From contig DXMX01000015.1 in the NCBI GenBank assembly GCA_019413955.1, positions 1 through 34,778 on the forward strand: 34,778 nucleotides of DNA, in the 5' to 3' direction. This DNA is from Collinsella sp. (GTDB lineage Bacteria; Actinomycetota; Coriobacteriia; Coriobacteriales; Coriobacteriaceae). A model generated the notes under the pieces. The model had not been told where the DNA came from and made no database searches. It saw only the letters and a program-made list of their open reading frames with translations. The translations under genes and the position numbers were made by a program. Below, piece by piece: positions 1 to 7,599 of this stretch. Every line of letters starts with the position of its first letter. The first letter of the stretch is position 1.

Positions 1-1499
1 GCCATGGTGAGCATGGTCGGAGCGATATCGGAAAGACGGCCGTCCTCGATACCGGTGAGCTTGGCCTTATCATCAACAATGATGAACGGCACGCGGTTGG
101 TGGTGTGAGCCGTAAACGGATGCTTGGAACCGTCGGAAGCAACGTCAAACATGTGATCGGCGTTGCCATGGTCGGCGGTAATCAGCGCAAAGCCGCCCTT
201 GGCGAGAATCGCCGGGACAACCTTGGACAGAGCATCGTCAACAGCCTCGACGGCCTTAACGGCGGCGTCGAAGACACCGGTGTGACCAACCATGTCGCAA
301 TTTGCGAAGTTCACGATGTAGAAATCAGCGCGATCCTCGTTGATAGCGGCGACAAGCTTCTCGGTAACCTCGGGAGCGCTCATCTCGGGCTGCAGATCGT
401 AGGTAGCGACCTTGGGGGAAGCGACGAGCACGCGCTCCTCGCCCTCCTTGGGCTCCTCGATGCCGCCGTTGAGGAAGAACGTCACGTGAGCGTACTTCTC
501 GGTCTCGGCGGTGTGCAGCTGCTTCAGGCCATTGGCGGCGATAACGTCGGCCAGGACGTTCTCGGGGAACGTCTTGGGGAAGGCGACCTCGACGTCAAAC
601 GTCGGATCGTACTCGGTCATCGTCACAAAGTGCGAGAGCTTAATCTGCTCGCGCTCAAAGCCATCGAACTCCTTGTCCGTGAACACGCGGGTCATCTGAC
701 GAGCGCGGTCGGGACGGAAGTTGAAGAAGATGGCCGCGTCGCCCTCGTGGATGCCCTCGTTGTGGGCCGCGAAAGGCTCGACGAACTCGTCGCCGCGCGG
801 ATCCTTCTCGTAGTAGGCCTTGATACCGGCAACGGGGTCGGTATCGGCATCGGACGCGTTGACCATGACGTCGTAGGCGCGCTGGATGCGCTCCCAACGG
901 TTGTCGCGGTCCATGGCCCAATAGCGGCCCGAAACGGTGGCAACGCGAGCGTCGCAACCGGTCTCCTCGGAGATCTTAGCCAGGAAAGCGCAGAACTCGC
1001 TCATGTAGCCGGCACCGGACTGCGGGTCGACGTCGCGGCCATCCATGAAGGCGTGGACGCGAACGGTCTTGACGCCATGCTGGGCAGCCATCTTGACCAG
1101 AGCCTCGACGTGGTTCATGTGAGAATGAACACCGCCAGGGCTCATAAGGCCCATGAGATGCAGGGTCTTGCCTTCGGCCTTGACGTCGTCCATAGCTTTG
1201 ACGAAGACCTCGTTCTTGGCGATGGAGCCGTCCTTGATGGCATTGTTGATGCGCGAAAGCTCCTGGAACACGATGCGGCCGGCACCGATGTTGAGGTGGC
1301 CTACCTCGGAGTTGCCCATCTGACCGTCGGGAAGGCCCACGTCCTCGCCCGAAGCACCGAGCGTGGTGTGAGGATACTTCTCGTACAGGCTATCAAGGAA
1401 GGGCGTCTTGGCAGCGGCGACGGCGTTCTCGCCATCAGCCGGAGCAAGGCCGCAGCCATCCATGATGATCAGGAGTGCAGGAAGATGACGCTGTGCCAT
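1..1499 (-). CDS. gpmI: 2,3-bisphosphoglycerate-independent phosphoglycerate mutase, 3' end cut by window edge
   Basis: Interconverts 3-phosphoglycerate and 2-phosphoglycerate in lower glycolysis, in the cytosol, using two Mn ions and a phosphoserine intermediate. The reading frame runs from ATG at 1499 to the window edge without a stop, giving 499 codons against about 510 for the family, so only about ten C-terminal residues are missing. Near the N-terminus is the metal-binding MDG motif (residues 13-15), and GQMGNSEVGH (59-68) carries the catalytic serine S64. Further motifs are the HSH pair (about residue 118), GRDVDP, an FFNFRPDRAR segment and the C-terminal metal motif TADHGNADH. The start lies 5 bp after the tpiA stop, so it is the last visible gene of the pgk-tpiA-gpmI unit. 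The identity is very secure. Confidence 0.96.
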   Translation of the reverse strand, partial: MAQRHLPALLIIMDGCGLAPADGENAVAAAKTPFLDSLYEKYPHTTLGASGEDVGLPDGQMGNSEVGHLNIGAGRIVFQELSRINNAIKDGSIAKNEVFVKAMDDVKAEGKTLHLMGLMSPGGVHSHMNHVEALVKMAAQHGVKTVRVHAFMDGRDVDPQSGAGYMSEFCAFLAKISEETGCDARVATVSGRYWAMDRDNRWERIQRAYDVMVNASDADTDPVAGIKAYYEKDPRGDEFVEPFAAHNEGIHEGDAAIFFNFRPDRARQMTRVFTDKEFDGFEREQIKLSHFVTMTEYDPTFDVEVAFPKTFPENVLADVIAANGLKQLHTAETEKYAHVTFFLNGGIEEPKEGEERVLVASPKVATYDLQPEMSAPEVTEKLVAAINEDRADFYIVNFANCDMVGHTGVFDAAVKAVEAVDDALSKVVPAILAKGGFALITADHGNADHMFDVASDGSKHPFTAHTTNRVPFIIVDDKAKLTGIEDGRLSDIAPTMLTM

Positions 1500-1504
1500 A
1501 TGTC

Positions 1505-2272
1505 CTACTCGCCTGCCTTGACGACCATAGAGGCGAAGTCGGCAGCCTTGAGCGAAGCGCCGCCCACGAGGGCGCCGTCAACGTCGGGCTTGGCGACGAG
1601 CTCGGCAATGTTGCCGGGCTTAGCGGAACCACCGTACAGGACGCGGATACCGTCGGCGAGCTCCTCGCCAAACATCTCCTTGAGGGTCTCACGGATAGCG
1701 CCGCAGACCTCCTGGGCGTCCTCAGCGGTAGCGGTCTTTCCGGTGCCGATGGCCCAGATGGGCTCGTAGGCGACGACGACCTGCTTGGGGCAGGTGATCT
1801 CAAGACCAGCAAGGCCAGCCTTGACCTGGTTCACGACGTGCTCGACATAGGTACCAGCCTCGCGGACCTCGAGGGACTCGCCGCAGCAGAAGACGGGAAC
1901 AAGACCGGCGGCAACGAGGGCCTTGGCCTTCTTGTTCTGGTCCTCGTCGGTCTCGTGGAAGTAGTCGCGACGCTCGGAGTGGCCGATGATGCAGTAGGTG
2001 CAGCCAGCGGACTTGAGCATGTCGCAAGAGGACTCACCGGTGAAGGCACCCTTGGCCTCCCAGTACACGTTCTGTGCACCGAGGGCGATGGGGGCAGCCT
2101 GAATGCGGTCATGAACCGTGGTGATGTCAATGGTCGGAGGGCAGACGAGCACCTCGACGCCAGCCGGAACCTCGGGCAGAGCCTGAGCCAGCTCGTCGGC
2201 AAGCTTGGCGGCCTCAGCGACGTCGTTGTTCATCTTCCAGTTACCAGCGATAAGAAGGGTGCGATTAGGCAT
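1505..2272 (-). CDS. tpiA: Triosephosphate isomerase
   Basis: Interconverts dihydroxyacetone phosphate and glyceraldehyde 3-phosphate as a cytosolic TIM-barrel dimer. The protein is 255 aa, a normal length. Catalytic elements are visible: N11 and K13 in AGNWKMN, H98 in IIGHSERR, E170 in VAYEPIWAIGTGKTAT, and the phosphate-binding YGGSAKPGN loop. The ATG at 2272 is chosen because the protein then begins MPNRTLLIAGNWKMN as in the family, and a GGAGG-type ribosome site lies inside the end of pgk. The start overlaps the pgk stop by 8 bp (ATGCCTAA), which implies translational coupling. A longer in-frame extension upstream lies wholly within pgk and is rejected. Confidence 0.97.
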   Translation of the reverse strand: MPNRTLLIAGNWKMNNDVAEAAKLADELAQALPEVPAGVEVLVCPPTIDITTVHDRIQAAPIALGAQNVYWEAKGAFTGESSCDMLKSAGCTYCIIGHSERRDYFHETDEDQNKKAKALVAAGLVPVFCCGESLEVREAGTYVEHVVNQVKAGLAGLEITCPKQVVVAYEPIWAIGTGKTATAEDAQEVCGAIRETLKEMFGEELADGIRVLYGGSAKPGNIAELVAKPDVDGALVGGASLKAADFASMVVKAGE

Positions 2273-3455
2273 CGAGAAGCGCCTCCACTCCGGGCAGGGC
2301 CTTACCCTCGACGAGCTCCATGGAAGCGCCACCACCGGTGGAGATCCAGCTCATCTTGTCGGCCAGGTTGAACTTGTTGACAGCCGCGACAGAGTCGCCA
2401 CCGCCGATGATCGAGGTGCAGTCGGCCTCGGCGACGGCCTCGGCGATAGCCTGGGTGCCGTGAGCGAAGTTGTCGAACTCGAAGACACCCATGGGGCCGT
2501 TCCAGAACACGGTCTTGGCACCCTTGACGGCCTCGGCGTAAAGTTCCTCGGTCTTGGGGCCGATGTCCATGCCCTCACGATCGTCGGGGATAGCGTCGGA
2601 AGCGACAACCTCGGGGACAGCGTCCTCGCCAAAGTGATCGGCAACGCGGTTGTCGATGGGGAGCAGGATCTTGACGCCCTTCTCCTCGGCCTTCTTGAGC
2701 ATCTCGCCAGCGCGCTCGACCCAGTCCTCTTCCTTGAGGGACTGACCGACGGTCAGGCCCTGAGCCAGGAAGAAGGTGTAGGCCATGCCGCCACCGATGA
2801 TCAGGGTATCAGCGGAGTCGATGAGGTGATCGAGAACGCCGATCTTGGAGGAAACCTTGGAACCGCCGACGATAGCGACGAAGGGGCGCTCGGGCTCGGC
2901 GAAGATGCCGGTCAGCGTGTCGACCTCCTTCTCGAGCAGGAAGCCGGCGACGGCAGGCAGGTAAGCGGCGGGACCCACGACGGAACCCTGGGCGCGGTGA
3001 GCGGTACCGAAAGCATCGAGAACGAAGACGTCACCATAGGAAGCGAGCTTCTTGGCGATCTCGGGATCGTTCTTCTTCTCACGCTTGTCAAAACGGACGT
3101 TCTCGAGAACGAGGACCTTGCCCGGCTCGACGGCGGCAACAGCCTCAGCAGCCTTCTCGCCGTAGGTGTCGGCGACAAAGGCAACATCGAGACCAGAGAG
3201 CTCAGCGAGCTTCTTGGCGACAGGCTCAAGGGAGAGCTCGGGCTGGAAGCCGGTGCCATCGGGACGGCCGAGGTGGCTCATGAGGATGACGCGAGCGTTG
3301 TGCTCAACGAGGTAGTTGATGGTGGGCAGGGCAGCCTTGATGCGGGTGGTGTCGCCAACGACGCCATCCTTGATAGGCACGTTGAAGTCAACGCGGACGA
3401 GAACGCGCTTGCCGTCGACATCGATGTCGCGGACGGTCTTCTTGGTAAAGGCCAT
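2265..3455 (-). CDS. pgk: Phosphoglycerate kinase
   Basis: Transfers the acyl phosphate of 1,3-bisphosphoglycerate to ADP, the first ATP-forming step of glycolysis. At 396 aa it is a standard monomeric PGK. The N-domain shows VLVRVDFNVP (substrate-binding D and N) and SHLGRPDG; the C-domain shows the nucleotide-binding GGSKVSSK, NGPMGVFE and the glycine-rich IIGGGDSVAAV. The ATG at 3455 gives the conserved start MAFTKKTVRDID and has GAAAGG about 10 bp upstream; a further 12 codons upstream are not family-like. It follows gap but is separated from it by a strong terminator, so pgk-tpiA-gpmI probably has its own promoter or depends on partial read-through. Confidence 0.97.
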   Translation of the reverse strand: MAFTKKTVRDIDVDGKRVLVRVDFNVPIKDGVVGDTTRIKAALPTINYLVEHNARVILMSHLGRPDGTGFQPELSLEPVAKKLAELSGLDVAFVADTYGEKAAEAVAAVEPGKVLVLENVRFDKREKKNDPEIAKKLASYGDVFVLDAFGTAHRAQGSVVGPAAYLPAVAGFLLEKEVDTLTGIFAEPERPFVAIVGGSKVSSKIGVLDHLIDSADTLIIGGGMAYTFFLAQGLTVGQSLKEEDWVERAGEMLKKAEEKGVKILLPIDNRVADHFGEDAVPEVVASDAIPDDREGMDIGPKTEELYAEAVKGAKTVFWNGPMGVFEFDNFAHGTQAIAEAVAEADCTSIIGGGDSVAAVNKFNLADKMSWISTGGGASMELVEGKALPGVEALLDA

Positions 3456-3478
3456 GTTTGCTTCTACCTTTCGTACGT

Positions 3479-3501
3479 GTCTGCCTCCCATTACGGCAGA
3501 C
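3479..3501 (-). promoter_or_regulatory. Small dyad in the pgk leader
   Basis: A perfect 7-bp inverted repeat (GTCTGCC / GGCAGAC) with a 9-bp spacer lies between the gap terminator and the pgk ribosome site. It could be an operator or an RNA hairpin in the pgk leader. No partner protein can be named from sequence alone. Confidence 0.35.
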
Positions 3502-3510
3502 GATTTCCTA

Positions 3511-3562
3511 TAAAAAGGGCGCGACCCTAGGGTGTAAGCCCTATGAGGCCGCGCCCTTCTTT
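3511..3562 (-). terminator. Rho-independent terminator after gap
   Basis: A 9-bp GC-rich stem (AAGGGCGCG at 3515-3523 pairing with CGCGCCCTT at 3550-3558) encloses a loop with an inner AGGG/CCCT pairing. Read on the minus strand it is followed by TTTTTAT. It begins about 35 bp after the gap stop codon. Confidence 0.85.
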
Positions 3563-3595
3563 AGACGCTCAACGAGCTATTCGCTAAAAGCTAAA

Positions 3596-4621
3596 TTAAG
3601 CAACGAACTTCTCGAAGTACTTGATGGTGCGGACCATCTGAGAGGTGTAGGAGTTCTCGTTGTCGTACCAAGAGGTGACCTGAACGAGGGTCTGGCCGTT
3701 GCCGAGGTCAGAGCACATGGTCTGAGTGGCGTCGAAGATGGAGCCGTGGGTCTCGCCGATGATGTCGGTGGAGACGATATCGTCCTCGTTGTAACCGAAG
3801 GTCTCGGAGATGGTGGAAGCGTAGGCCTTCATAGCGGCGTTGACCTCGTCGACGGTGACCTTCTTGTCAACGACAGCGTAGAGGTTGGTGATGGAGCCGG
3901 TCGGCGTCGGGACGCGCTGGGCGGCACCGATGAGCTTACCGTTGAGCTCGGGGAGAACCAGGCCGATAGCCTTGGCAGCACCGGTGGTGTTGGGGACGAT
4001 GTTGACGGCGCAGGCGCGGCTACGACGCTTGTTGCCCTTGCGCTGCGGGCCGTCGAGCGGCATCTGGTCGCCGGTCCAGGCGTGAATGGTGGTCATGATG
4101 CCGGACACGATGGGAGCGAAGTCGTTCAGACCCTTGGCCATCGGGGCGAGGCAGTTGGTGGTGCAGGAAGCAGCGGAGATGATGTTGTCCTCAGCGGTCA
4201 GCGTCTCGTGGTTGACGTTGTACACGATGGTGGGCAGATCGCTGCCGGCCGGAGCGGAGATGACGACCTTCTTGGCGCCAGCGTTGATGTGGGCCTGAGC
4301 CTTAGCCTTGCTGGTGTAGAAGCCGGTGCACTCGAGAACGACGTCGACGTCGAGGTCGCCCCAAGGCAGGTTGTTGGCGTCGGCCTCCTTGTAGATCTTG
4401 ATCTCCTTGCCGTCAACGGTGATGGAATCCTCGCCAGCAACGACCTCGTGATCGCGAGCGTAGTTGCCCTGCGTGGAGTCGTACTTCAGCAGGTAAGCGA
4501 GCATATCGGGAGAGGTGAGGTCGTTGATAGCGACGATCTCGGAGCCCTCATGACCGAACATCTGACGGAAAGCCAGACGACCGATGCGACCGAAGCCGTT
4601 AATAGCAACCTTTACTGCCAT
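3596..4621 (-). CDS. gap: Glyceraldehyde-3-phosphate dehydrogenase, type I, NAD-dependent
   Basis: Oxidatively phosphorylates glyceraldehyde 3-phosphate to 1,3-bisphosphoglycerate with NAD+. The 341-aa protein has the Rossmann motif INGFGRIGR at the N-terminus. D33 in AINDLT points to NAD rather than NADP preference. The catalytic cysteine is C153 in SAASCTTNCLAP, and the base is H180 in TTIHAWTGDQ. The start at 4621 is fixed by the family start MAVKVAINGFGRIGR and a GAAAGGAG ribosome site; 34 extra upstream codons are not homologous. It is monocistronic in appearance, with its own AT-rich promoter region upstream and a terminator downstream. It follows whiA, as in many actinobacteria. Confidence 0.97.
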   Translation of the reverse strand: MAVKVAINGFGRIGRLAFRQMFGHEGSEIVAINDLTSPDMLAYLLKYDSTQGNYARDHEVVAGEDSITVDGKEIKIYKEADANNLPWGDLDVDVVLECTGFYTSKAKAQAHINAGAKKVVISAPAGSDLPTIVYNVNHETLTAEDNIISAASCTTNCLAPMAKGLNDFAPIVSGIMTTIHAWTGDQMPLDGPQRKGNKRRSRACAVNIVPNTTGAAKAIGLVLPELNGKLIGAAQRVPTPTGSITNLYAVVDKKVTVDEVNAAMKAYASTISETFGYNEDDIVSTDIIGETHGSIFDATQTMCSDLGNGQTLVQVTSWYDNENSYTSQMVRTIKYFEKFVA

Positions 4622-4693
4622 TGTGTCTCCTTTCGTAAGGCCCCCGCAAGCTACAGCGCCCGCCGTTGAGGCCCACAAACTAACCACTCGCCT

Positions 4694-4722
4694 AATATAC
4701 CTTTTTTTTGACTTGAATTTCA
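4694..4722 (-). promoter_or_regulatory. Candidate gap promoter
   Basis: On the minus strand, TATATT (4699-4694) makes a good -10 about 73 bp before the gap start. Seventeen bases upstream is a poor -35 (TGAAAT). The T-rich and A-rich tract around it is strikingly AT-rich against the flanking genes. The -10 is plausible; the -35 is weak. Confidence 0.35.
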
Positions 4723-4755
4723 CGAGAATAGTCGAAATTGAAAATCAAATTTACG

Positions 4756-4769
4756 TTAAAACGTTTTAA
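4756..4769. promoter_or_regulatory. Perfect 14-bp palindrome TTAAAACGTTTTAA upstream of gap
   Basis: A perfectly self-complementary 14-mer with a central CG sits in the whiA-gap intergenic region, about 57 bp upstream of the candidate gap -10. It matches the catabolite-responsive element pattern TGWAANCGNTNWCA at 12 of 14 positions, so a LacI/CcpA-type regulator is a reasonable guess. The decamer AAACGTTTTA recurs at 17466-17475 upstream of the nan operon. Confidence 0.4.
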
Positions 4770-4814
4770 AGAATAAAATAGCAGCTAAATCCGTATATAA
4801 GTCGATACTTTAAA

Positions 4815-5744
4815 CTACCGGTTTGCTTCAATGAGCTTTTCAAGCCTCAAAACTCGATGGTAGAGGGCCGACTTCGACAAGGGAGGGTCAGCCATCTCCC
4901 CTAAATCACGCAGCGACAGATCGGGATAGCGCTCGCGCAGGTCGCAAAAGACCGCCAAGGCATCCGGAAGCGCATCGCGAAGGCCGCGCTGCTCGAGCTC
5001 ATCGATAAGCGCAAGCTGATGTTGGGCAGCACCGGCGCTTCTGGTCTGGTTGGCGAGCTCGGCGTTCACGCGACGGTTCACATCGTTCTTAACCAACTTG
5101 ACCGCGCGCGCCTCCTCAATCTCGGCAACGCTGCGCTTGGCACCAATCAGCTTTAATAGATGCTCGATTTCCTCGGCGCTCTTAATGTACACGGCATATG
5201 ACCCCCGCCGCGCATTAACACGAGCATGGACCCCAATCTGCCCCAACAGGTCGCAAAGTCCCCGGGCATACTGCTCGCCCTGCACCGCGATCTCCAAATG
5301 GAAATCGCCGCGTGGATCGGCCACGAAGCCGCCCGCGATGAGCGCGCCGCGGATGTAGGCAAGCCTGCAGCAGGGACGGGCAACGATGTGTCGGGGAACA
5401 CCAGCGACGAGCCCTCCTCTGCGGTCTAGAATGCCCAGCAGCACCAGAGCCTTGTCCAAGTCGGGTTGATCGGGCAGGGTAATGAGATAGTTACGGACCT
5501 TATGCAAGACCGATTTACGAACGGTGAATTCCGTTTTGAGCTTAAGGATGCGATGCGTCAGCGTGATCATCGTGCGCGCGACGGCTCCCGTCTCGGTCGC
5601 GACCGTCAAACGATACCGCCCGGAGCCGGCCAACGAAAGCGTACCGCTCACACGCGTCAGGGCGGCAAGCGTCGACAAATCGCAGTATTCACATTCGGGT
5701 TCGCAGCGCGCAAGCTCGTCGCGCACCTCAGCGGTAAACGACAT
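4815..5744 (-). CDS. whiA: DNA-binding protein WhiA (sporulation regulator / LAGLIDADG-like family)
   Basis: WhiA is a conserved Gram-positive DNA-binding protein, a sporulation transcription factor in Streptomyces and a cell-division or chromosome-linked factor in Firmicutes. The 309-aa protein starts MSFTAEVRDELAR, a hallmark of the family. It has the LAGLIDADG-related N-terminal part (for example YIRGALIAGGFVADP and the YAVYIKSAEEI segment). It ends in the typical helix-turn-helix SLRDLGEMADPPLSKSALYHR (about residues 272-292). It begins 6 bp after the rapZ stop, so the two are co-transcribed. The yvcK gene that usually separates rapZ and whiA is absent. Confidence 0.95.
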   Translation of the reverse strand: MSFTAEVRDELARCEPECEYCDLSTLAALTRVSGTLSLAGSGRYRLTVATETGAVARTMITLTHRILKLKTEFTVRKSVLHKVRNYLITLPDQPDLDKALVLLGILDRRGGLVAGVPRHIVARPCCRLAYIRGALIAGGFVADPRGDFHLEIAVQGEQYARGLCDLLGQIGVHARVNARRGSYAVYIKSAEEIEHLLKLIGAKRSVAEIEEARAVKLVKNDVNRRVNAELANQTRSAGAAQHQLALIDELEQRGLRDALPDALAVFCDLRERYPDLSLRDLGEMADPPLSKSALYHRVLRLEKLIEANR

Positions 5745-5750
5745 GCAGGC

Positions 5751-6653
5751 CTATGCCTTCGTGTTGGCGCGCGACAGGTCGCGGTGGGAGATGCTCACGT
5801 GATACTGGGCGCCTTCCAGGTAACGGGCCGTGGCCTCGGCAATGGCGACGCTACGGTGCTGTCCGCCCGTGCAGCCGATGGCGATAGAAAGCTGCGGCTT
5901 ACCCTCCGCGATATAGCCCGGCATCACCGTATCGAGCAGCTGTGTCCAAGCCTTCCAAAACTCCTGCGTCTTGGGGTGGTCCAGAACAAAATCGGAGACC
6001 TTTTTATCGAGACCGGTCATCGTGCGCATCTCGGGATCGTAAAACGGATTGGGCAGGAAGCGGACGTCGATCATAATGTCCGCCTCGACGGGCATGCCGT
6101 GCTTAAAGCCAAACGAGAACACATGGACGTCCATGAGCTGTTGGTCGGACAGCTCGGAAAATGCCATACGTAGCTTGTTGCGCAGCGCAGAGGTGCGCAG
6201 ACAACTCGTGTCGATAATCATATCGGCTCGATCGCGCACGCCCTGCAGCTGAAGGCGCTCGCGCTGAATGGCATCGGCCGTAGTCTCCCCCGGCTTGGCA
6301 ATGGGATGACGGCGGCGGTTTTCACTATAACGACGGATCAGTACCTCGTCAGAAGCCTCGAGAAACACGATATCACAGCTCATCTCGCGCTCTTCGAGCG
6401 CGGCGACCGCATCGAGCAGCTCATCGAACAAGCCCTGGCTACGCAAATCGCAGGTGACGGCGAGATGCCTGCCCACGCCCGTATTAATGCCGACGAGCTC
6501 GGCAAGCTGGGCGATCAGACGCGGAGGCAGGTTATCGATGCAAAAATAGCCCATGTCCTCGAACACGTGCATGGCCTGCGTGCGGCCCGATCCGGACATT
6601 CCGGTGATGATGACGATATCGGGGATGCGCTCCGAGCGCTCCGCCGCATCCAT
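5751..6653 (-). CDS. rapZ: RNase adapter protein RapZ (YvcJ family nucleotide-binding protein)
   Basis: RapZ/YvcJ proteins bind nucleotides and, in E. coli, hand the small RNA GlmZ to RNase E to control amino-sugar synthesis; the role in actinobacteria is less clear. The 300-aa protein has a P-loop GMSGSGRT at residues 18-25, with arginine in place of the usual lysine. It has the family C-terminal signature around SIAIGCTGGQHRSVAIAE and the DVRFLPNPF segment. The ATG at 6653 is preferred because AAGGGAG lies 6-7 bp before it; a start at 6671 (MQKGD) is also in frame. It lies directly downstream of nanE, separated by a terminator-like hairpin. Confidence 0.94.
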   Translation of the reverse strand: MDAAERSERIPDIVIITGMSGSGRTQAMHVFEDMGYFCIDNLPPRLIAQLAELVGINTGVGRHLAVTCDLRSQGLFDELLDAVAALEEREMSCDIVFLEASDEVLIRRYSENRRRHPIAKPGETTADAIQRERLQLQGVRDRADMIIDTSCLRTSALRNKLRMAFSELSDQQLMDVHVFSFGFKHGMPVEADIMIDVRFLPNPFYDPEMRTMTGLDKKVSDFVLDHPKTQEFWKAWTQLLDTVMPGYIAEGKPQLSIAIGCTGGQHRSVAIAEATARYLEGAQYHVSISHRDLSRANTKA

Positions 6654-6684
6654 GGCATCTCCCTTTTGCATGTGCTGCCTCCCG

Positions 6685-6721
6685 AAAACAAGCGCGGGAC
6701 CCAGCAACCCGGATCCCGCGC
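6685..6721 (-). terminator. Terminator-like hairpin between nanE and rapZ
   Basis: A GC-rich stem of ten pairs with one bulged T (right arm GGATCCCGCGC at 6711-6721, left arm GCGCGGGACC at 6692-6701) is followed on the minus strand by TTGTTTT. It ends the nan operon about 50-90 bp after the nanE stop and lies only about 30 bp before the rapZ start, so rapZ depends on read-through or on a promoter close by. A TATACT box at 6740-6745 lies upstream of the hairpin. Confidence 0.7.
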
Positions 6722-6772
6722 GGTCAATTGCCTTTATTGAGTATACCGCCCCGAGCGGATACGAGGCCTGTC

Positions 6773-7459
6773 TTACGCCTCAAGCGCAGCCTTGAACCAA
6801 CTTGTAATACTCGTGGGGTGCGTGATGGCGGTGCCGACGACAACGGCCCAGGCGCCAGCATCGATCGCGGCGCGAGCCTCCTCGGGCGTATGCACGCGAC
6901 CCTCGCAAATGATGGGAAGGCCGGGGAATTCCTCGGTCGCCTGACGCAGGAGCGGCAGGTCGGGGCCATCGGCCATGGTGCAGTCGATGGCGGCGACACC
7001 GTGAGAGAGCGTGGTAGATACCAGGTCGAAGCCCATATCAACCGCACGGCGAATGTCCTCGATGGTGGCACAATCCGCCATCAGGAGCACACCCTCCTCG
7101 TGCAGCGGACGGAAGGTATCCTCGACCGTCTTGCCATCGGGGCGCGGACGATCGGTGGCGTCGATCGCCACGATATCGGCACCAGCAGCAACGCAGGCGC
7201 GGGCGTGACGCAGCGTCGGCGTGATGTAAACGCCCTCGTGTCCATCCTTCCATAGGCCAATAACAGGAACCTCACAGCGACCCTTAATGGCGGCAATGTC
7301 GGCAAGGCCCTGGCAGCGAATGGCGGCGGCGCCGCCGAGTTCGCAAGCGCGAGACATTTGAGCCATGGTCTCGGGCGTACGAAGCGGCTCGCCCATATAC
7401 GCCTGAACGCTCACGACGAGCTTACCCTTCAGGGATTGAATCAAAGGATCAACGGTCAT
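6773..7459 (-). CDS. nanE: N-acetylmannosamine-6-phosphate 2-epimerase
   Basis: Converts ManNAc-6-P to GlcNAc-6-P, the last step before the shared amino-sugar route, as a cytosolic TIM barrel. At 228 aa it has family length. Typical motifs are SVQA (17-20), AAIRCQG (45-51), GLWKDGHEGVYITP with the catalytic-region K71, AIDATDRPRP with D100, MADCATIED, and CEGRVHTPEEA with E186. The ATG at 7459 is chosen because family proteins start just before the LKGKLVVSVQA strand; the 13 codons upstream run into the structured element at 7485-7582. It is the last gene of the nan operon, and the genes upstream (ROK kinase, lyase) complete the pathway. Confidence 0.95.
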   Translation of the reverse strand: MTVDPLIQSLKGKLVVSVQAYMGEPLRTPETMAQMSRACELGGAAAIRCQGLADIAAIKGRCEVPVIGLWKDGHEGVYITPTLRHARACVAAGADIVAIDATDRPRPDGKTVEDTFRPLHEEGVLLMADCATIEDIRRAVDMGFDLVSTTLSHGVAAIDCTMADGPDLPLLRQATEEFPGLPIICEGRVHTPEEARAAIDAGAWAVVVGTAITHPTSITSWFKAALEA

Positions 7460-7484
7460 GTGCGACTCAACCTTTCTCAAAACA

Positions 7485-7582
7485 GCCTTCTGAGACACCG
7501 CACCTTGACGTTCAAACCGTCGCTCGCGTACCGAAGTACGCTTCGCTCCTCTTTCACGTCAATCTGCGGCACCTCAGAAGGC
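7485..7582 (-). ncRNA. Long imperfect hairpin element with C(UUCG)G loop between nanK and nanE
   Basis: The two 10-base ends are perfectly complementary (GCCTTCTGAG at 7485-7494, CTCAGAAGGC at 7573-7582). Inside, CCGCA pairs with TGCGG and TTGACGT with ACGTCAA, separated by small symmetric internal loops. The centre holds GCGTAC-TTCG-GTACGC on the minus strand, a 6-bp stem closed by the very stable C(UUCG)G tetraloop. That loop exists only in the operon-sense orientation, which favours a functional RNA over a DNA site. A TGTTTT follows the last arm, so termination or attenuation before nanE is possible. A weakly supported published motif named Collinsella-1 exists; I cannot test identity. A dispersed intergenic repeat is the other option. 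Confidence 0.65.
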
Positions 7583-7599
7583 GCACTTGGTAGTTATGT

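Noticed and set aside
105..1769. Plus-strand open frame opposite gpmI and tpiA
   Set aside because: The minus strand encodes both enzymes with full catalytic motifs; the plus-strand translation is featureless.
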